Below, in pieces: positions 59,400-64,000 of a stretch of DNA of 64,000 nt. The position numbers and the translations under genes are program-made. The notes under the pieces are model-generated. The model worked only from the letters and a program-made list of their open reading frames with translations, was not told where the DNA came from and made no database searches. The DNA comes from Trichomonas vaginalis G3 (lineage: Eukaryota > Parabasalia > Trichomonadida > Trichomonadidae): the NCBI RefSeq assembly GCF_026262505.1, contig NC_067208.1:14083962-14147961 (forward strand). The letters are read 5' to 3'. Every line of letters starts with the position of its first letter. Position 1 is the stretch's first letter.

Positions 59400-59699
59400 A
59401 ATTTTAAATGTTGCCGTATGAAGAGTAGTTTTGCCATAACTACCTTATTAATTTATTTTTGCACCGAGTGATCACTCTTAACTGTTGCTTTACCATTAGA
59501 GCGTACTGCATAATAAAGAGCGGCTTTCCAAAATAATATTTTTCATTGATGTTTGCATAATGTGAAATATGCAACTCAAAGGTAGGGTTTTGCAAACTGC
59601 AAAATGAAGAGTTTTTACATCGCTATTCTTTTTATTGATATTTGCACCATGTGAAAGGAAATATTCACGAAATGATGTAATATTGAAACAATTATACAT
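59400..59699 (-). pseudogene. Decayed ankyrin-repeat gene fragment
   Basis: From 59699 the minus strand encodes FREYFLSHGANINKKNSDVK and LHFAVCKT. After a frame change come pieces such as HYANINEK, and then repeat-like traces down to about 59400. This is the SHGANIN type seen in the DUF3447-ankyrin genes. Frame changes and loss of both ends show it is dead. Confidence 0.65.
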
Positions 59700-60071
59700 A
59701 AATTATGAATTTTGACAATGTTCATGCAAATAAAATGGTACAATAGCAATAATAAAGTCGAAAGCAATAAGATATTCATCCATATACTTATATTATTATC
59801 AAAATTTTAAAATTTGGCTTATTAAAAGTTCTACGTACAAAACTTTTGTGCATTTAAATAAGCCTGTATTCATGTATGATTTCGATGTTCTAAGTTAGAC
59901 TTTTGATAATTTTATATAAACCCATTTTCCTACGTAAAGTCTCCCTATCGTTTTTCTGCCTCAATATTGAGTGAATTTCTATCAAAAATTTGAATAAGAG
60001 ACTTTACAAAAGAAAAGGAGTTTAGTGCATCTATCGGCGTGCAGCGAATATTGCACCCATATAAGCTGAAA

Positions 60072-60962
60072 ATGATGTTTGGAACGCAATCTCTTTTTAA
60101 TATAGGTAAAAAATCTAAAAGAAAATCGAAAGACGAATCGAGTGAAAAGTCAGCGGCGGTCGTGCCAAACGAAGCGCCAATAACAAGAACATCTGAATCA
60201 TTACTTCCTAATCATCCAAAAACAAGAAGGAAAACATTAATGTCAAAAGTTGCCCCTAACATAGATATTGACTCCTCAGATGTCACAACAAACTCAACAG
60301 TTTCCCAAGCTCCAATTGCAACAAATTCAAACAATTCTGCTACGGCAAATATCTCAAGTACTACGACATCCACTACTCCTTCACACGACTCGTCTAGGAG
60401 GCCGGCAAATAAAACGCCAATTAGCGTATTTTCAGATTCTGATTCTTCAGACGATTCAACTTCAGTAGTAACTACAGTATTTACACGAGAACGAGAAACA
60501 CTAGATCAAATAATGTTTTCTCCCACATCTCTTATACCATTAGCTAATGCTATTCAACTTAAATTTGATATGAAATTTTCAGAAGGCTTCCCAGCTTTGA
60601 TTGATGCCTCTCTTCAAGCTAATTCATCAAGATACTCTCAAAAAATTGATGATTCAGAACAAGTTATCTCAGAAGTCGAAACAATGACAAAAGAATCAAT
60701 GGAACTCTGTAATCAGCTTGCAGACAAAACCAATGACATAGAAACAAAAGCTGATGTTACTTTAGGCACAATGAAAAAGACTCACGCGAAATTAAACTCA
60801 TTAATTGACGCAAAGCTATCTATTTCGATTTATTTGATACTGTTCATATTCTTTGTGTTTAGATCTATTATTAGCGTCTTAACTTACGTCGGAACCTTTG
60901 TTGGCGGTATTTTCAAAGCAAATATCGCAACAAAACGAGAAGAGAGGAAAAAGAAAGAATAA
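60072..60962 (+). CDS. Tail-anchored coiled-coil membrane protein, possibly SNARE-like
   Basis: The first ATGs are at 60072 and 60075 (frame upstream opens only with GTG); about 296 residues. A long Ser/Thr-rich disordered amino half (STTTSTTPSHDSSRRP, SDSDSSDDSTS) is followed by a helical segment at about 185-255 with heptads (VISEVETMTKESMELCNQLA, then TKADVTLGTMKKTHAKLN). One or two closely spaced membrane segments follow (ISIYLILFIFFVFRSIISVLTYVGTFVGGIF), then a basic end KREERKKKE. Coiled coil plus carboxyl anchor is the plan of SNAREs such as Sec20 or Use1, but no zero-layer residue can be fixed. A membrane-tether role is also possible. Confidence 0.55.
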   Translation: MMFGTQSLFNIGKKSKRKSKDESSEKSAAVVPNEAPITRTSESLLPNHPKTRRKTLMSKVAPNIDIDSSDVTTNSTVSQAPIATNSNNSATANISSTTTSTTPSHDSSRRPANKTPISVFSDSDSSDDSTSVVTTVFTRERETLDQIMFSPTSLIPLANAIQLKFDMKFSEGFPALIDASLQANSSRYSQKIDDSEQVISEVETMTKESMELCNQLADKTNDIETKADVTLGTMKKTHAKLNSLIDAKLSISIYLILFIFFVFRSIISVLTYVGTFVGGIFKANIATKREERKKKE

Positions 60963-61248
60963 ACCCGTTTTTGTATTTTGATTTCAATCTCGTCATGTTT
61001 AAAATTTTTGTAATTTTAAAAAAATATGAATGATTCCGAGAAAAACATATGAACTAAGTCCGAAATCCTCGTCTGTTGAGTATGCCATTATCTTCATTTA
61101 GAGAAAAGCAACATTTAGAACGAGATTAAGGATTTCATAAAATGAAAAAAAATAGAAAATAGCTTCTAATAACTTATTTTACTTAATAACATCAAATAAA
61201 AAATTAAGTCTTATAGTAAACAAAGTAAAATTGTTATTTTTTTAAAAA

Positions 61249-61746
61249 ATGGAAATGGATTTCGATATCATCGAATTTGTATCCACCTGGATTTTACTAC
61301 CAATAACAGTAATATTTATATTTGCCATAGTATTTGCGGGATTTAAGAGTTTATTATCAATCGCTGCTAGAAATTTAGGATTATTCTTCACTTTTTCAAA
61401 GGTAATTGGCTTAGCAACAATACTGTTCGGACTACTATTACTTTCAAGAGAAGATATGAATTGGAAGATCACCTTACTTGAAATCTGGACCGGGATTTTA
61501 ATGATGAATTTGATTCCAATCTTTGTACTTGGACAGGCAGCAGTGGCACTTTCCATTTCTTGGTTCTACTGGATACATAGATTCATCACTGACGATATTA
61601 TGTTCTTTGAAATTTTAGGAGATAGTGCTTTCTTTTTAATTTTCCCAACAATGTTTATATTAACTATTCTCAACTTCGAAACTAGAATTGCCTCATTTGA
61701 TTACAAGTTCTTTGGACCTCGTTTACCAATTACGAAATATATATAA
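61249..61746 (+). CDS. Small polytopic membrane protein
   Basis: The 165-residue protein has about four or five hydrophobic segments (WILLPITVIFIFAIVFAGF, LGLFFTFSKVIGLATILFGL, WTGILMMNLIPIFVLGQAAV, ILGDSAFFLIFPTMFILTIL) separated by short polar loops. There is no signal peptide cleavage site or recognised family. The start at 61249 follows a T/A run. It is likely an endomembrane protein of unknown role. Confidence 0.6.
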   Translation: MEMDFDIIEFVSTWILLPITVIFIFAIVFAGFKSLLSIAARNLGLFFTFSKVIGLATILFGLLLLSREDMNWKITLLEIWTGILMMNLIPIFVLGQAAVALSISWFYWIHRFITDDIMFFEILGDSAFFLIFPTMFILTILNFETRIASFDYKFFGPRLPITKYI

Positions 61747-62338
61747 TTTTTTTTTAACCATATCTCTGTTTTGAATAAAGGAAATCATAAATTTGTACAT
61801 ACACTTTAAATATGCACATCAATTATACAAAGCTAATATAAATATTTCCAAAATGTTTATATTCGAATTGTAGATCATGAGCAATAAGATTCTTCAAGGT
61901 TAATCTTGAGATTACATATGAGTTATTTGAATTTATTTCAAATCATCACAAAATATCGTTTCATATCAGCCTAATTATGTTCCCATATTCATTTGAAATG
62001 ATGAGATATATATTTCATGTTCAAGTTTTATGATTTGAATTCAAAATTCCAATTCAATATTAGGCAATTCCCTTATTTTGGGATGAAATTACATGAGGTA
62101 TTTATTCAGTTTGGATATGATGAGAGTAGACTTGTCTCAATTCCAAAAATAAAATTAATTTTCCAAATTAGGGGATTAAAAATTATTTTGGGGAGAAATA
62201 CAACAATTGAATAAATTATAGTTCATTAAAGTGCAAACTAAGTGCACAATGATTTTTAGATCAGTTTCTAAAAGATTGAAGATAAACTCATAAAAAATCT
62301 GTTATCAAATTCTGAAAAAAAAATTCAATTATAAAAAA
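61747..62338. other. Intergenic spacer
   Basis: About 590 bp. A 65-residue plus-strand frame at 62017-62214 has no recognised motif and is probably chance. The region directly before 62339 is A-rich and must hold the IFT46 promoter. Confidence 0.4.
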
Positions 62339-63286
62339 ATGAATGAAGAAGAGGAGGAGCAAAATTTAGACATTTCCTATGGAAGTAGCGATCGTTTAAA
62401 CCTTTCAAGCAGTAAAGATGGAGGACTGCAAATTCCTAATCTAAAATTTGATTTTGCTCAACCGCAAAAGAAGCAGCAAGCATTTGAATTTCCGAGTCCC
62501 CAAAATTTGATGAGTGCCGACACATCTCTTTCAAAACCAGGCAAAGAAGATTTTCCTGATTTCAATGGTTGGCAGTCAGTTCCCGTATCAAATGATGCTC
62601 CTAACTACTATGGCGAGTTTAAACCACAGTCATATAATCAACCAGATGAAACATCCGACCCTGAACTTGCAGCCGTTTTCAACTTAATAACAGAATTTAA
62701 TCCCGAGCTTACACCGATGACAATTCACTTCAAGCCATTTCTTCCTGACCTTATACCATCGATTGGAGCTATTGACGCATTCATCAAAGTACCAAGACCT
62801 GATGATGAATTCGAGCCTTTGGGATTAACTGTCTTAGATGAGCCAACAATTGGTTGTTCTAATCCACAAGTCCTTCGAATGGAGCTTAGAGAAAGATTCG
62901 GTGTCACAACAAATGAAGCTGATGGATACATCGGAAAAATCGCTGATCTTGAAAACAATCAGAAGGAATTGGATTCTTGGCTTGAATCTATTGAAGAAAT
63001 ATACAGAAACAGACCGCCTCCTACGATTGCTTACTCATCTGCAATGCCTGATTTAGAAGATCTCGCTCAAGAATGGCCACAAGTATTTGACGAAGTACTT
63101 CAGTCAGTTCCTCTTCCTTCTGCCGATTTGGACTTAACAATTGAAGAATATTCAAAAATTATTTGTTCAATTCTTGATATTCCTGTGAGAGGTAATATTG
63201 TGGAGTCTCTCCATGTACTTTTCTCACTCTATTCCATGTTTGAAGACAATCAATTCTTCAAATCTCTTCCAGATAATCGTTTTTAG
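62339..63286 (+). CDS. IFT46: Intraflagellar transport protein IFT46
   Basis: The 315-residue protein has an acidic, disordered amino third (MNEEEEEQNLDISYGSSD). The conserved IFT46 core runs from about residue 105: VFNLITEFNPELTPMTIHFK, PFLPDLIPSIGAIDAFIKVP, RPDDE, LGLTVLDEP, LDSWLESIEEIYRNRPPPTI, YSSAMPDLEDLAQEWPQVFD, then EEYSKIICSILDIPV and SLHVLFSLYSMFEDNQFFK. IFT46 belongs to the IFT-B core and links outer dynein arm cargo to flagellar trains. Length and motif order are as in other flagellates. It shows that this organism builds flagella with an IFT-B complex. Confidence 0.95.
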   Translation: MNEEEEEQNLDISYGSSDRLNLSSSKDGGLQIPNLKFDFAQPQKKQQAFEFPSPQNLMSADTSLSKPGKEDFPDFNGWQSVPVSNDAPNYYGEFKPQSYNQPDETSDPELAAVFNLITEFNPELTPMTIHFKPFLPDLIPSIGAIDAFIKVPRPDDEFEPLGLTVLDEPTIGCSNPQVLRMELRERFGVTTNEADGYIGKIADLENNQKELDSWLESIEEIYRNRPPPTIAYSSAMPDLEDLAQEWPQVFDEVLQSVPLPSADLDLTIEEYSKIICSILDIPVRGNIVESLHVLFSLYSMFEDNQFFKSLPDNRF

Positions 63287-63882
63287 TAAATATATGTATT
63301 ACTTGTTTTAAGTGAAATTGTTTTTTAATTATTTAAACTCATGATAAAACTATTTTTCATTAATTTGAATTTTATCATAATGTTTCCATCAAATCATCAA
63401 AATGGACACTTTTAATTGTCTCACATATTCGATGCATGTTTATTAACATATAATTGTATTTCCGGTTTAATTGTATTCAATGTAAGGCCTATTAGACATT
63501 GGTATTCAAATAATCCATAATAATTTCGTCAAACTCTAATCTTAGACATTTATTGATGCGATACTTTTCATATATTTTTTTTTTATCCGCGAAATATTTG
63601 ATCAATCATCCTCGTTGCCCTCTCCTATGTCCATATCTAGAGATTTGGCATTTATTAAATACACTAGTAGATATGGTTTGTCACAATTCAATATGGTCAG
63701 GGAAAATTTTGATTTTTCAATATGAATTCACACACTCATTTAAATTTTTAGTGTTAATAAAATATGTATTAATATACAGCAAAATATTAATTGTGTTATA
63801 TTGGATTAATGATGTGAATTCACATTCAATTTTTTGAATACAACAATTATCAATTCAAAAAAAAGTCATTTCATTTTTAATA
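63287..63882. other. Intergenic spacer with an initiator-like motif
   Basis: AT-rich spacer of about 600 bp. Just before the next start lies GTCATTTCATTTTTAATA, with TCATT twice. TCATT fits the trichomonad initiator TCA-Y-(T/A) at 10-20 bp from the ATG. Confidence 0.45.
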
Positions 63883-64000
63883 ATGACTGAAGACAGACCA
63901 TTCATATTCATCCATATGATATCAGCCCTTGATGGTAAGATTATTGGTGATTTCATGCACACCGAAGCAGGAATTGCCACATGTAAAGATTATGGTTGGA
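63883..64000 (+). CDS. RibD-C/DHFR-like reductase (amino end only)
   Basis: Thirty-nine codons from the ATG at 63883 to the window edge. The opening reads MTEDRPFIFIHMISALDGKI, followed by IGDFMHTEAG. The pattern (x)-x-M-(I/S)-S-x-D-G-K-I-x-G, beginning after a short beta strand, is that of RibD carboxyl-domain or dihydrofolate-reductase-like NAD(P)H reductases. The substrate cannot be told from this fragment. Confidence 0.65.
   Translation, partial: MTEDRPFIFIHMISALDGKIIGDFMHTEAGIATCKDYGW

Noticed and set aside
62017-62214. Plus-strand 65-codon frame upstream of IFT46
   Set aside because: Short, no recognisable feature, and composition like the AT-rich spacer.

Overview
The window is AT-rich nuclear DNA from a parabasalid protist, most likely Trichomonas vaginalis or a very close relative. 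Three things support this: single-exon genes on both strands separated by very AT-rich spacers, ankyrin proteins carrying the DUF3447-type leader that begins MSDQ...HPN, and a Maverick/Polinton end. No introns, rRNA, tRNA, CRISPR array or bacterial-style operons were seen.

Layout. Positions 1-3190 hold one end of a Maverick/Polinton element (a fossil virus-like element) with seven tightly packed small genes, including a D12-class DNA adenine methyltransferase and a protein with phage tail-fibre-like repeats. Positions 4.1-11 kb hold a DUF3447-like gene, a small hypothetical gene, an FHA-RING ubiquitin ligase and a tandem pair of unknown paralogues with an ankyrin scrap between them. Positions 11.2-17.5 kb are one giant Gly/Lys/Asn/Ser-Asp repeat protein that has grown by tandem duplication. 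Positions 18-31 kb are housekeeping: a RapGAP/RalGAP-like protein without the usual catalytic Asn, a SAMHD1-like HD phosphohydrolase, a FOP-like centriolar protein convergent with a SHIPPO-repeat microtubule protein, a GH47 mannosidase-like membrane protein, the splicing factor SF3B4, a hypothetical protein and an R2R3 Myb protein. Positions 32-45 kb hold a 1547-residue surface protein with Ig-like repeats, a 2.4-kb gene-free terminal-inverted-repeat element with perfect 11-bp target duplications, a helical-repeat protein and a second membrane glycoprotein.

Positions 45.6-56 kb are a graveyard: ankyrin scraps in both orientations, a scrambled adenosylhomocysteinase fragment, two recently duplicated and broken DUF3447-ankyrin genes, and a VIT-VWA gene with one in-frame stop. 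One ankyrin gene is interrupted at codon 9 by a 679-bp element flanked by an 11-bp target duplication. Its paralogue in the same window supplies the empty site. Positions 56-64 kb return to ordinary genes: a TBC RabGAP, small membrane proteins, intraflagellar transport protein IFT46 and the start of a RibD-C/DHFR-like reductase.

Working together: FOP-like, SHIPPO and IFT46 proteins point to the flagellar apparatus. The TBC and RapGAP-like proteins point to small-GTPase control, SF3B4 to splicing, and GH47 to N-glycan processing. I found no convincing new multi-gene system. The most notable features are the element insertions beside or inside genes, the catalytically altered GAP and GH47 proteins, and the rearranged pseudogene block.
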